Shown piece after piece: positions 18,880-30,773 of a stretch of DNA of 64,000 nucleotides; position 1 is the stretch's first letter; every line of letters begins with the position of its first letter. A model generated the notes under the pieces. That model ran no database searches, was not told the origin of the DNA, and saw only the letters and a program-made list of their open reading frames with translations. The position numbers and the translations under genes were made by a program. Source of the stretch: Rhynchopus sp. YZ270_cl-10 (lineage: Eukaryota; Euglenozoa; Diplonemea; Diplonemida; Diplonemidae); NCBI GenBank assembly GCA_964035575.1, contig OZ037837.1:1302001-1366000 (forward strand). The letters are read 5' to 3'.

Positions 18880-19989
18880 GCGGATTTAATATTTGATTTA
18901 TTTGATTTTTTAAATTTTTTTTCTCAACCCAAAAGAGATGGGCTCCCGGGAATTGGGAACCCATCTTTCCCCTCCCTTGATCGTGTATCAAAAAAAGGGG
19001 GAAATTAAGAGGTGGCAACACTGATGGACAACCGCCAAATATTTCTTTTGGGGTGTGTCAGTGCGCTCTAGAGCGTTTGCACTATCAACTTCACTTTCTT
19101 GTGTGGGCATCTTATTCTGTTATAGTGCCTTCTTTTTTCTTCTTTCCCGTCCACCTGTCCTTATCGCTATTGAAATTGATGCATGATTTTTAGGTGTGTA
19201 CCGGAGATCCATTCCTTGTAACAAGGTGACTTAAGCACGAGAGGCTTAGGGTCATCTTACAAATTGATTTTTTTTTTCGAGTGTTTCTTTGTACACTGTC
19301 ACGAGGGGGCGCGGGCTGTATTTCAGGTCAAATTTTTTATTGAGCCAAAAGCTCCAGCGTTGTGCTGACACAGAGGTTGTGCACAAGACGCTTGGGGGCC
19401 GTTGCTACCACGATACCATAGAGGGAGGCATGAAGTGAAGGGTGGTTTTGTCTTCCCCACCCTTTACCCTCCACCACCATGTTCAGCTCTACCCTACTCT
19501 CGCCTAAGAAATTGGGATGTGATACTTCAAACAATCTTTCAAAAAAAACAAAAAAATATAAAGTAAAAAAGTACATTGGGGACACCCCTGTGGACACACA
19601 TAGTGACCACGAATTAGCAAAACAAAACAAAACAAAAAAATAGTGGAGTTCATCCTCGGGTGTCTACACTAATACAACCAAGTTTTCAAAAAAAAAAAAA
19701 ATTACCAGAGTATAGTAAACACACGGAAAAATGCACTTTAATGTTGTTGTTTTCCGTGTGCAAATTTTAAAAGAAAAATGATGGCTTTTTTTTTTATAAT
19801 CTGTACGTTTGGTTGTGCCATTAGATGGTGTGTGATCCCTTTTTTTTTTCTTTCTGAGAGGCTCTCGCCAATTCATTTCTGTTGTTGCGTTTTTTTTTGT
19901 TTGCGAAAAACTTTTTTTCTACCTCCCTCCCGAAACCCCCCTTCACTTCAGAAACTGACCCTCCAACAGTCCTACACACACCCCCGCTA
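18880..19989. other. Intergenic region with two hairpins
   Basis: AT-rich, no gene. A hairpin motif at 19048-19085 (GTGTCAGTGC, then GCGTTTGCACTATCAACTT) recurs in altered form at 34616-34655. A longer hairpin with a T-run is at 19218-19270. A 50-bp block at 19640-19692 (GTGTCTACACTAATACAACC) recurs at 30515-30563. Confidence 0.5.
19218..19270 (+). ncRNA. Possible small RNA or terminator: long hairpin then T10
   Basis: GTAACAAGGTGAC pairs with GTCATCTTAC, and TTAAGC pairs with GCTTAG around an ACGAGAG loop. After a short AAATTGA spacer comes a run of about ten T. Hairpin plus T-run resembles a Pol III transcript end. No promoter boxes are recognised and it is single-copy here, so confidence is low. 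Confidence 0.3.
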
Positions 19990-20216
19990 CTTAGGCATAG
20001 TGTGCAGACGAACATTTTTGGTTCGTCGACGAACAAAATGTTCGTCGGTTTTGTTCGTCGATGTTCGTCGACGAACATCGACGAACATCGACGAACAGGT
20101 CCCTGCCACAAGGGCAACCCACGACGAACAACGACGAACATCGACGAACAAAATTTTTTTTCCCCCCCACGACGAACATCGACGAACATTTTGTTCGTCT
20201 GCACACTATGCTTAGG
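19990..20216. mobile_element. Foldback/MITE-like element with GACGAACAT internal repeats
   Basis: The ends are inverted copies of TTAGGCATAGTGTGCAGACG-type sequence (right end reads GTTCGTCTGCACACTATGC). The interior is made of many direct and inverted copies of a 9-12 base unit (CGACGAACAT). At 227 bp it has no coding capacity. Confidence 0.7.
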
Positions 20217-20249
20217 GGGAGGAGGGGGCAATCAACAACCCTACAGGAA

Positions 20250-20342
20250 GGTGAAGTAAATGATTTGACTTGTGATTTCACCGTTGTAAACCAAACGGTG
20301 AAACCACAAGTAAAAACCACAAGTCAAATCATTTACTTCACC
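20250..20342. mobile_element. Small palindromic element, 25-bp perfect arms
   Basis: GGTGAAGTAAATGATTTGAC plus TTGTG is perfectly inverted at 20318-20342. A second nested hairpin (TTTCACCGTT / AACGGTGAAA) lies inside. A decayed relative lies near 29570-29665. Confidence 0.75.
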
Positions 20343-21071
20343 GTCGTGTGTACGGAACGTCAGTACCCAACTTCACCTTGTTAATCCCAAAAAAAAGCAG
20401 TGTCAATGCAACAAAAGATGCGACGCACAAAATTTTCCCCTCCCTCTTCCCCCCCTTTTTTTTTTCTCCCCCCACGGAGTGTCAGTTCATTCGTCCGCTG
20501 TCAACTTCATCATTTTAGACAGATCTTGCGCTAAAGATATGTGTACAAAAAAAGGCTAAAAAACCCACATGCATCTTCTGCATATTTTCTTGTCCCACCC
20601 TCTGAGTGTCCCCTTTGTGCTCTTCCTCCCTCCTCCCTCTCTCTCCCTCCTTTCGTTCTTTTAAAAGATGAAAAAATAAAAAAAAGATATCTGTGCACGA
20701 AGAGGCATATCTTACAATTTTTTTGCTTTATTTTCTCCCCATTCTCAACCTCTTCCCTTTACTGTCCTATACCCAACCACCTACCCTATGCTGCAGAAGT
20801 GCGTAACAGAGGTGAACACGGATCACCCACTACATTGTTATTTTTTTTTTGCAACTGACGCGCTGGAGAGGCCCTGGCCAAACATGGCGTGTTAGGGGAA
20901 ATATATTCGTCGCACAGATTAGATCAGAGACCCCACCCGATATGTTTCTCATTTTACCTCTTTTGTGCTCCGCCACCGACACTCCCATTTTCTGTACTTC
21001 AGGCAATAATCATATACCATCACACACTGACACAGTCCGCGTGTGCTGGAAACAATCAATTTTTTCAAAAA
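20343..21071. other. Intergenic, no feature recognised
   Basis: AT-rich DNA with C/T tracts and A-rich stretches; no gene or clear repeat seen. Confidence 0.5.
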
Positions 21072-21242
21072 AAAAGAAGGATTATATTTTGTGTAACCAA
21101 ATATCAGCCTTTTTGTTTTCGGCTAGCCAACTCTGCAACCGATTCAGAAATCATGAGAGATGATTTCTGCAACCGACTCACAAATCATGTGATATGATTA
21201 CAATGTTATGCAAAACGTGACCATGACATTTAAAAATTTCTC
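21072..21242 (+). repeat. Direct repeat A1 (171 bp)
   Basis: Near-identical to 24495-24665. Begins AAAAGAAGGATTATATTTTG and ends TAAAAATTTCTC. Contains a nested hairpin around CAGAAATCATGAGAGATGAT. Confidence 0.9.
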
Positions 21243-21919
21243 ACTGTTTTGTATATCCTACGGTTTGCCTAGGTGGTAGAGACTAGTCAACCCCCCCTCC
21301 CCTCTTCCTCAAGGAAAGAAAGAAAGCCTCCCCCCTCCCATTTCGCGGTTGGGCGTCTCCCACCCCATCCTCTTCGCTTTGTTCCTCCGGTGTCTGCTGC
21401 GCGTGTTCTGGTTTGAGTTATCTGTGTGATTGGGGTTCTATTGCCGAGTCATGGCACGTGTGCTGCCTGATGGGTGTCTTCCTTATCAGACGGTTCCTAA
21501 CAGTTTTTCTGACCGCAGGTGCGGTTCACGAGTGCCTTGACATGGGTGCTACGACTTCTTCTGGCTGTGACGGGTTTTTGTGTGTTGTGTGTTTCTTTGC
21601 TGTGGTGGTGCCTACACACGTGTGGCTTGTGTTTATCTTGTTAACCTCTGCAGACTGATTCTATGTGCCCTGTGTTGTGTGTCTCCAGTCTCCTCCTCTT
21701 CTATGTCGTCTTGCTTGCCTCATCTTCTCCGTAATTGTTGTGTCTGAGGTGTCTGTGGTATGTATCTCTCATCTGGTAAATAGATATGGGTACTCGAGCT
21801 CCTTCCTTTCATGAGTGCTTCATCGAGTACCTACTGTTCCCTGCCGGTGGGCTCTTCCTTGCGCGTCTGTCTGCCTGCTTAGTTCTCGAGTACCTACTCT
21901 TAGTTACGTGGTGTGTATC

Positions 21920-22165
21920 GGGTAGCGTTGGTATAAATAATTCCCGCCGCCTATCCATAGGTGTAGCGTTGGTATAAATAATTCCCGCCGCCTATCCATA
22001 GGTGTAGCGTTGGTATAAATAAGTCCCGCCGCCTATCCATAGGTGTAGCGTTGGTATAAATAATTCCCGCCGCCTATCCATAGGTGTAGCGTTGGTATAA
22101 ATAAGTCCCGCCGCCTATCCATAGGTGTAGCGTTGGTATAAATAAGTCCCGCCGCCTATCCATAG
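21920..22165 (+). repeat. Six tandem 41-bp units containing TATAAATA
   Basis: Units of GTGTAGCGTTGGTATAAATA followed by A(A/T/G)TCCCGCCGCCTATCCATAG: one 40-base first copy, then five 41-base copies at 21961-22165, then a decayed GTGTAACGTT. Units differ only at one T/G position. Each has a TATAAATA box, like stacked promoter monomers at the head of the coding-like sequence that follows. No spacers, so not a CRISPR array. Confidence 0.9.
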
Positions 22166-22169
22166 GTGT

Positions 22170-24230
22170 AACGTTGAAGATCTGTGTGTTTCTCGGGGGC
22201 CGGTCCTTGACCATGCGCCGATGCGTTCTGTACTCTGTCCGTGTGGTCGGTCCTGCCCGTGGTACCTCTATCCTCTGTGTGTGTCGTATACCCTTTCCTA
22301 CCGTGGTGATCAGGTCTGCCTGTCCCCCTTCCGGTTCTTGGTCGTCTGGGTGTGTGGTCATGAGTATGTCTTCTACCTTCAGTCCTCTTCTTCCCTTGCC
22401 TGTCTTGTTCGCCGAGTTCTTTCCTGTCTCTGTTGCATCTGTCGGGTCTGAGGTGTCTATGTGGTGTGCGATACCTTGGCTGGAACAGCGCATCTTCGTA
22501 CCCACGCACGTGGAGGATCCTGCTGCGCTACCACCCGCGACCCGGCTACGGAATACGACGTCTGCCCCTGCTGTACCCAACACGCATGCGTCTGCTGCCC
22601 CGAGTGCGCCTTCCCCAAGTACGGCTCCATCTGTGCTGTGCACCCGTGCGACGAGCACCAGTGCGATGCTGTAGGTGCTGTAGTGCCGCTGGGATCTTTC
22701 TGCGTCAGCCAAGAGTGATGTATGGAGGCATCGACCGGTACGAGGCCAGGCACCTTACGCAGTGGATGTACGGACACGACGCTCAGTTGAGGCTACGTGC
22801 CGGTGGTGTGTCTGTGTTCGGGATTATGGCCGCTTGGACTTCCGCAGTTTCCGGGTTGACGAGGCTGTGGTCGCTTGTGAGTGAGCCGGTGAGGGCACTG
22901 CATGAACCTGATGCTGGGCAGGATCCTTCTGTGCCGTGCATCTTCTACGGGCCGTACTTGTCTGCGAAGCAGGTGGTGGTTTCAACGACGCCTCTCAGTG
23001 TGGCGATGGCAGTGATAGCCGACTATGCGTACGATGTTCCCTGTGTGTGGCTCGACGCATACCGCTACGTGAGTTCGTGTGTAATAGGATCTGCTTGATT
23101 TGTGATGGTGTCTTCAATCTATTCCTCTTCCCACTATGCCTCGTCTTGTTCGCCTCGTTCTCTCCGGTACCCCTTTGCGTCTGTCGGGTCTGAGGAGTCT
23201 AAGTGTTGTGTGATCTCTTGTGTCGTAGGTGGCTAGGCGTGTGAGGCTTGCGTCCATCTTATGATCTTTAATGACACACTGCCGCTAGTTCTTTGCATTT
23301 CACGTTTCATTGATCTGAGCCACGCAGTGTTTTCCGTATGGTTTGTGAGTCGTGTAGTATCTTCGGATTCTTCCTCTCAGTTCGTCCGACTGACTGTTGG
23401 TGTGTGACCCTGTCCGAACCAAGAGAGTCTTGGTTATTTGAGTATTTAACTTCCACATAGTTGTTTTTCCATCTGTGCGAGTAGAACCCTCGCCGAGCCA
23501 AGAGTGTCTGGGTGGCTTGAGATTCAGAAGAATTTCTCTCTATTCGCCGAGCTGCCTGTGTGTGCTATGAACTCTGTCCAAGTCTGAGTTCTCTGGGTTC
23601 TTGTGACAGGATGCTCCTCCTTCTTGGGGGCTGTCTACCTGGTGTTGGGTGTCTATGATATGTTGCTGTTCCTGCCCCTGCCAGTTCGCCTTTCCGGTAT
23701 GTCTTGCGACGCTTCGGCGTGGCTCAGTGCCGCGCCTGGACGCCAGAGCGATCCTGCTTGTGTATGGTGGCAGCACGGACATTGCGGCGATGTGGTAGGA
23801 GCCTCCGTGTTTTTGCCGCTTAGTTGAGGCTCCGTGCCGATGTCGTGTCTGTGTGTGGGATTGCGAGGCGCCGCTTAGTCTTCCGTACTTTCCGGTCTGA
23901 CAACGGCAATGAGGTTGTGGTCGCTTGTGGGCGGGCCGGTGAAGGCACTTCATGAACCTGACGCTGGGCAAGGTTCCTTCTATGCCGATCGCCTTCTGCG
24001 TGACGAACAAGAAGTCTGCTAGCAGAGGATTCGTGGTTCAACGATGCTTCTCAGTGTGCGCGACGGCGGTGGTAGCCTCCTGTGAGTGTGTGTTTTTATG
24101 CGTATGGCACGATACAGACCTGCTGCGTGAGTCCGTGTGCGACACGCTGGATACCTATGTTACGGACGCCGCGGACCCTTGCCGTGCGGATTTCTCCCTC
24201 GTATACCGCTGCTTCTTCTGACTCCCTGAC
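22170..24230 (+). pseudogene. Decayed coding-like body of the fossil element, with internal duplication
   Basis: GC-rich sequence lies between the 41-bp repeats and B1. A stretch around 22715-23095 is open and recurs in diverged form around 23815-24085 (shared GGTCGCTTGTG, CACTGCATGAACCTGA-like blocks), so part of the body is duplicated. The products match no family I can name. Treated as a fossil and not reconstructed. Confidence 0.4.
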
Positions 24231-24306
24231 ATCATTGCTCCGTCGTTCTCGTCCTTCCGATGAACTCCTCACCTGCGTTGGGATATGAAAGCCAGAGATC
24301 TGCGTT

Positions 24307-24498
24307 GGGGATTTCATTATCTCTGAAGCTTTCTGGATTTCTCAAATTATCGTAGCGGTTCAGATCTCGAAATTTCATCTGAAAGAATTTCAGTGACGAG
24401 ATCAAAACACGCACGATTTTTCCCATCGCAGTTGAGCGATTCGGTAAGCTCAATCAAGCAAACAAAAGGTTAAAGAGGTAGGCGTTACGAAAACAAAA
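24307..24498 (+). repeat. Direct repeat B1 (192 bp)
   Basis: Near-identical to 26084-26275. Begins GGGGATTTCATTATCTCTGA and ends GTTACGAAAACAAAA, overlapping A2 by four A. Confidence 0.9.
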
Positions 24499-24665
24499 GA
24501 AGGATTATATTTTGTGTAACCAAATATCAGCCTTTTTGTTTTCGGCTAGCCAACTCTGCAACCGATTCAGAAATCATGAGAGATGATTTCTGCAACCGAC
24601 TCACAAATCATGTGATATGATTACAATGTTATGCAAAACGTGACCATGACATTTAAAAATTTCTC
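24495..24665 (+). repeat. Direct repeat A2 (171 bp)
   Basis: Second copy of repeat A, abutting B1. The flanking sequences of A1 and A2 are unrelated, which fixes the repeat borders. Confidence 0.9.
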
Positions 24666-26083
24666 CCGCCCACCCACACCTGAGTAACTCTCTACGGTAT
24701 CATGGTTCACGTTTCTCTTCGCTGCACTCTCGTGGTGCAGATACGCCTGCGTTGCCTTCGTTGACGGGCACATCCTTCCCGGGTAATTTCGTGGTGTCTG
24801 CCCTCTCCTTATCTGCCATCACGGTACCGCACATTCCCTCCCGCACTTCGGAGTGGTCTTCGCGTGGATCCTCCCATTCCTCGGCTGACCTAGCTAGTGA
24901 ACGCGCGTGATATACTTTGTCGACTACGCTTGCTTCCATGGAGAAGTCTTCCTCTTCACCTGGCCTACACTGACTAGCTGACCTGCTGGATGGGCGCCAG
25001 ACTGTCTGGATGGAGACCTCCGTTTGGCCCCGTAGAGGTAGTTCACACTGGGCGTATTCATGGTGACGATGTACACGGCGTTGTCCATCCTCGTTTACGG
25101 CTGGTCGTCATCGCGAGGAGCTGAAGGTGCACACCGCAGTTTTCGCTACGATTGGCTGCCCTGCGGGTGTCTTCAGCGCGGAGCGTCTCAAAGAGAAGCG
25201 GATCCGTGTGCACGATTCTACATGTCGCTGAAGGTGTAGGACGCTGCTGCTGCTGTAGAGATGGCGCGTTCATCTAGGGTGCATGGATAAGAGGCAGGCA
25301 CTTTTTCCGCCGTAGCTTGGGAATGTGTGGCAGTCGGTTGTAGGGATTTGTGCTGTACATCGCTGCCACCACTGAGCGGGCCGTCCTTATCACGATCTGC
25401 CAGGAAGTGCGCTGCATCGAGGCTATGTGTACTAGCTGCTTACTGACGGTAGGCTTGCGCTCCTCCCCGAGATGCGTCACTACAAGTTTGCGGATCGACC
25501 ACATCTACGACGTGCAAGGGCAATGTATCGCCAGAGGGTTTAGATAGGCATTGTCTGCGATCTTGGATAAACGGTATGGCGAAGAGGCGCAGGGTTGTGG
25601 CTGCTTCTTTGGAAAGAGGCTCACCAATACGTGAAAGGACTACGGTGAGCTGTCGCATGCGTCGTATTTACTTGCCTTTGGACAGGTCTCATAGAAAACG
25701 AACAACTCTCTGTCTATATCACGTCTTGAGAGGTTCGCAGACGCTGGCATGTACGAACCCTTGAACAGGATTGCGGCCCTGGCTGAGTTTGCCATGACCA
25801 CAGTAGTTCCTTGAAGTGCCGCAAGTTTATATTGGTCACGTGGCTATCGAAATCCATCTCTTCACGGCTCCAGGTTCGCTATGTACTGTCGGACGTCTTC
25901 CTGCTCCGGAGCAGTGAAGAGTCCTCTGCAGGACTTTCTCACGGAGGTCCCCCCCCCAACTGCGCTCATACGGATTAGGGCCGGCGGGACACGCTGTTCG
26001 ATGTGTCAAGGTTCTCTAGATTCAAACATTTCATGGATAACCAGCTTCATTACCTTATATGATTATGTTTTCGCGCCCACCCT
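24666..26083. other. Decayed right-hand body of the fossil element
   Basis: GC-richer than the surrounding intergenic DNA, with short coding-like stretches on both strands; no domain is recognised. It lies between the internal B1A2 block and B2. Confidence 0.4.
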
Positions 26084-26275
26084 GGGGATTTCATTATCTC
26101 TGAAGCTTTCTGGATTTCTCAAATTATCGTAGCGGTTCAGATCTCGAAATTTCATCTGAAAGAATTTCAGTGACGAGATCAAAACACGCACGATTTTTCC
26201 CATCGCAGTTGAGCGATTCGGTAAGCTCAATCAAGCAAACAAAAGGTTAAAGAGGTAGGCGTTACGAAAACAAAA
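26084..26275 (+). repeat. Direct repeat B2 (192 bp) followed by poly-A
   Basis: Second copy of repeat B. Followed by about 20 A (26275-26294), which is absent after B1. Confidence 0.9.
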
Positions 26276-27694
26276 AAAAAAAAAAAAAAAAAAAGAGTGT
26301 CGGCAGGTGGAAGCGTGCAATGCAACAAACGGTCGAGATCTGATCAAGCGAAACGGATATATTTTCGATGATGTGCACGAGATAAGCATATTCATCTGCC
26401 TTCTCTTTGTTCTTCATAAGCCCATTCAAATACCCTCAAAGCCCTGTCTTTTTGGTATAGTCATTGCTAGGAGGGGGTGTTTTTTTTGCGGCAAAACGAA
26501 GAACGACCGAAAAATTTGAAATTTTAAAATCGTTGTTTTCCCCATTTTCAAATGAAAGCAGTTTTCTTTTCTGTCACCTCATGAAGGAGGAAATAGAAAC
26601 AAAGCATTTTGAACATACTTTGCGGTTCAGGGGACGAACTCGCGCTGCAGAAGCCACTCCTCACCAAACAGGTTGAGGGTGTGTGCGTTTCACAACCTCT
26701 CCCCTTGGGTTTTATCGTGTGATGAGTGTTAAGTTTCTATTCTCTACCCCCCCCCCGGAGAAAACTGTCGGAGCTCATAGTTGATACGAGCATTGATTTT
26801 TGGATTGGAGAGCAACCTTTGTTATATATTTTATTATTTTTACAGTGCAGTGCACATCCTCGGGATGTCTGCAACTAATATGCCCAAAGGTTTCAAAAAT
26901 AAAACAACGTGGATTGCCCCCGTTCGCGGGGGGAGGTACACGTTGCCAGTTTTCAAAAATAAGTATATAAAACCCATTTACCCCCTTTTCACTTTTTTTG
27001 ACCAGGCGTTTAGCAAATGTCCTTTGGTCATTTTTTCCCCCCCCGTTGACACCTACCTCATTGGGCTGTTGTCGGTATGGCATGAGGTGAAATATAGCAC
27101 CCCGTAAGGATGTGGGGACCTGACTAGAGGTACCTTCTTCTTGGGGTGTCATTTTTTTTCTTCAGAGTCAGAAGCCGGCCGCTGCCCAAAATCTTAGTGT
27201 TGTATACCTTTTTACCGTTCCCTCTCCCATTTTTATCCTTCTCTCCCTCCCCGTTCCCTCCCTGATTGTAAAATTTTCAACTTTCTTGCCTTCCAACTTG
27301 CAGCTGTGGTGTGGCTCAAAAACCCCCCTTTTGTACCACAAGAGGAGTAAAAAAAAACACTTTATTTTGGCGTGAGTCACACACAGATTGCACAACAAAA
27401 AAAAAATCGCATTTGATCAGTATGGGGCGGAAAGATTCGCGTCGGCACGAAATTAAGAAAACAAAAACAATATGGCTCGTTCCGAGGGCAAGCTAGATCA
27501 TCGTTTTTCTTTTTTTTTCGTGTGTCGTGAGTTTTTGTGCCCAACTGTATGTACCCCAAATAGTATCTATCCAACCCATTGTTGTTGTTCCCAACCCCCC
27601 ACCTACACCCGCATAAGATGGTTTTCCTAATCGCAAAAAAAAATATAGTGGAGATTGCACAACTGAGGCAACTACACTACTCCCAACAATTTAT
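26276..27694. other. Intergenic, dispersed repeats only
   Basis: Low-complexity AT-rich DNA. A block at 26670-26700 (GGTGTGTGCGTTTCACAACC) recurs at 39684 and inverted at 41405. No gene supported. Confidence 0.5.
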
Positions 27695-28094
27695 ATACCG
27701 TAATTGTAAAAATATTGGGGCGTAAAAAAGTTGAAACGTAAAAATGTTGGGCCGTAAAAATGTTGGGACAGCTGGGCGAAAAATTCCCGTCCCAACATTT
27801 TTACGGCCCAACATATTTACGTTCGGGAATTTTTACGTAGATTTTGTTAGGGAAGATTTGTCTTAGCTAGCAAAAAAAAAATTTTTTTTTTTCGATTACC
27901 TAGCGAGTAGGCGGGTTGAACGTCACTGGCACGTGTCAAAGTTTTCAAGAGGGCGTGGGAAAAAAACGCTAAGACAAATAGGCTCAAGCCAAAGTAGCCC
28001 AAAAAATGTTGGGCCGTAAAAATGTTGGGACGAGCGAGCCTTTTTTGGGCTGTCCCAACATTTTTACGGCCCAACATTTTTACAATTACGGTAT
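27695..28094. mobile_element. MITE with TACCGTAATTGTA ends
   Basis: 400 bp bounded by ATACCGTAATTGTAAAAAT and its inverse. It contains inner palindromes of GGGCCGTAAAAATGTTGGGA units. It shares its ends with shorter elements at 34968, 36329 and 38935. Confidence 0.75.
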
Positions 28095-30694
28095 AAAAAA
28101 AGAGCGCACCCTTGGGTGCTCTCCATAAACACCACAAACCCGCAAATAAAGGGGGCAACAGTATTGAAGTGTACCATTGGTAAGCAATGGTATTTCAATG
28201 ATATAGGTGAGTGACGACACCTCCCCTTTTTTTGTCAGTTGTGTGCACGTTTAGGAAAGGCAACTTCCTATTAAGCCCGCCGACTCCATTTTTCTTGGAG
28301 CCTCCAGGGACCGTACATGCTCCGTTCCCCAAGGAATGGTAAAAAAGTTTTCAAATAAATCAATTATGGGCTTACTATAATTGGTTACAAACAGTGCTCC
28401 AGAGTAGAGGGCGCTCCCGCACAATAATTAAAAAAACCCATTCGCGAATCCCTCAATCAATCTACACTATTACAAATCTTTATAAAATACGTACTGCTAT
28501 ACCCCTAACAAAAGTGGAGATTGCACAACTGTGGCAACACAACGGGCAACTACACTACTCCAACAATTTATAAAAAAACAAAAACAAAAACAAAAGCAAA
28601 ATTAACAAAAAAATTTAAAAAAAGCAATCCATTCGAAGGCCCCCTTCAACAACTTGGAATGCCCACTCAAGGGATTCCCAATAATTTTGCTTTTTTTTTT
28701 TTTTTTTTGCCGTTTTTCAACACCCTCAGGACTCAAGCTTATAATTATCCTCTTTTTTTTTTTGTTCAGAACTACTCTAAACAGAATTAGAAGAAGAACA
28801 CCCACACTACCCTCAGAGGCAGTGCGGGGAAGCGATGAAAACCAAACTGGATACCATGGAAGCGAACAACAAACAACCTAAATTTTTCCTCTTCCCGTTT
28901 TTATCCTTTTGAGCAACAAGCAAAGAGTAACGAGTCTCTCGAGCATTTTTGGAGTCAGGCCAGCTTAGTGGGAGAGCTGCCACATCCAGGGGTGAGATGC
29001 GCTGCCTGTAAATGACTTCTCGAGTCCGCAGTACGCTTCGCAGGAGCTCGACTGAGCTGCGTTTTGAGCTGCGTTTTCACAACACCTTTTCAACCACCCC
29101 CTCGCCTGATGACTAACAAGAGGCTTATTCCGCAAACCCGCAAACCCAAAAGAGAAACCCCATTGATGCAGTTTTAGGTCCATCCCACGACCTAGGGGGT
29201 ATTTTTTACGCCCCATCCTTCTCCCCTCATCTGACTGAAAAGTTTCCCCGCTCCCGCTCCCGCTCCCGCTCCCGCTTGCATTCCATTTTTGTTTTTTTTT
29301 ACATCACCCAGCATTATTTTCTTTTTTTGTAAGATACTGAAAAGCTGAGTCATCTTCACATAGTTTCTGTTATTAACATAATAACAGTCAACCACACAAC
29401 CTCTTACACTCCATTACGTGGATTTTCCTCCTACGTCCTCCCCCCTGCGTCACTCGATCGGATACATAAGTAAATGCCTTGTGGTTTTATTAGTAGTTTC
29501 ATTGTCTTATTATAGGTCAAACGAAATTTGACAGGGGGAAAATGCAATGGTCGCTCTAACTGTTTTCACCCTTTGTGAAGATAGCTATTGACACTACCCG
29601 TAGTAGTTTTCATCAGCGAAACCACAATTAAAACTACAAATCAAGGTCATTTGCTTCACCGTTGTTAAAAACAGGGATACATAGAGATAGGCTGGTTGTG
29701 GTGAACTTTCATGGTACATAATTTTATTGAAAAATATGTGTGTTCAGGAGAGAGAGAATTTGTTATGAAGGAAGGTTCTGCGTGAGTAGTAGGCACTCTG
29801 AGTCATCTAAGTGCATGCTACATACAGCCAGCATCGTTCTCCCCCTTAGCCCCCTTAGTCTCCCCTCCACAGTGAAAAAAAAATACAAAAAATTAAAAAA
29901 GCCCAAAAAAAATAATACAAAGAGTACAAAAACATAAACATTTTCAAAAAAAAAATAACTTCCCCACAGTGTTGATATTCTTTGTGCTCCTTCCCATTTA
30001 TGGTTCAACCCCATTTCTCGTCTTGCCCCTCATTTTGGCCGTATAATATATAATAAGAACGCTTCCACCGAAGCGGTCCCGTGGTTGTCTATTGTCAGTA
30101 TAGCCAAGGACTTTCCACAAGGGAACACCAAAGGCCATTGAAATTCTCGCTGCGTACGTGTGCATTTGTTTTACATGAAGTGCCATTTTTGAGGGAATTT
30201 TTTTCTATATTTTTTTTTTTTTTTTTGTGGGGGGGAAAGTGCTCAAAGCCACGTATTGCTCCCCCCCCACCTTCCCCCGGTTTTCTTTTGTGTGTTTTTT
30301 TGAAAAAAAAATAGTTGTGGATTATTGACCGCTTTGTGAGTGTGTTTTTGTGCCTCCTTTTAACTGTGGGGTTAAAGGTGGCAATGCATGGTAAGAAAGT
30401 AATGACGAAAATGTAAGAGGCTGGCGCTCATCTTGAGACTACCTTCTATGACAAGAAAAGCGCCACACAAGAGAGATCATCGTGCTCGTCTGCGGTGGCG
30501 TAAAAATGTTTAGTATAGTGGAGCACACTCTACGGTGTCTACACTAATACAACCACGTTTTCAAAAGAAAAGAAAAGAAAAAAAAAGAAACAACAAATTT
30601 GATGAATAAAACGGTTTCCAAATGCATTTTTTTTACCAAAAAAAGTGTTGCTGTGTTTTTTTGAGTCATTTCAGAATATATTATTTTGGAGATA
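28095..30694. other. Intergenic, repeats and homopolymers, no gene
   Basis: Contains a GGAGATTGCACAACTG motif (28515, also 27648), the AGCAACAAGCAAAGAGTAAC repeat (28912), a CCCGCT microsatellite (29247-29275) and long A/T runs. Frames up to about 100 codons lack coding character. Confidence 0.5.
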
Positions 30695-30773
30695 CTGGTG
30701 TGGCGGACCAGGCGATTAAGACTCTTTTGGGCCATTCTTAGACCATCCAAAACCGTAAAATCCGCCACACCAG
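30695..30773. repeat. 79-bp hairpin element with 13-bp perfect arms
   Basis: CTGGTGTGGCGGA inverted as TCCGCCACACCAG. It is tRNA-sized but lacks a T-arm sequence; most likely a tiny TIR element. Confidence 0.6.

Larger units (their letters stand above)
21072..26275. mobile_element. Fossil element with split direct repeats (A1-B1A2-B2)
   Basis: Two unrelated repeats occur twice each in an interlocked order. A (171 bp) is at 21072-21242 and 24495-24665; B (192 bp) is at 24307-24498 and 26084-26275. B1 and A2 overlap by AAAA, and an A-run follows B2. The order A1-body-B1A2-body-B2 over 5.2 kb is the terminal structure known from PAT/Ngaro-type tyrosine-recombinase (DIRS-order) retrotransposons. 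No reverse transcriptase or recombinase domain is recognised in it; only short coding-like stretches remain, so it is broken, with many breaks. Repeat pairs are nearly identical, which argues for recent activity or gene conversion despite the decayed interior. Alternative: two tandem insertions sharing the same ends. Confidence 0.5.

Noticed and set aside
21920-22165. CRISPR array
   Set aside because: The 41-bp units are directly adjacent without spacers, and the context is eukaryotic.
22461-22718. Cysteine-rich frame inside the fossil element as a zinc-finger gene
   Set aside because: An overlapping frame is equally open and the region is decayed and duplicated; there is no support for an independent host gene.
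28521-28790. Lys- and Phe-rich frames in AT-rich spacers (also near 20.5, 29.8, 36.6 and 46.7 kb)
   Set aside because: They come from homopolymer A/T runs; no domain, no codon signature, no conserved start context.
30695-30773. tRNA gene
   Set aside because: Size and a seven-base acceptor-like stem fit, but there is no GGTTCRANYCC T-arm and the pairing extends beyond an acceptor stem; it is better explained as a small TIR element.
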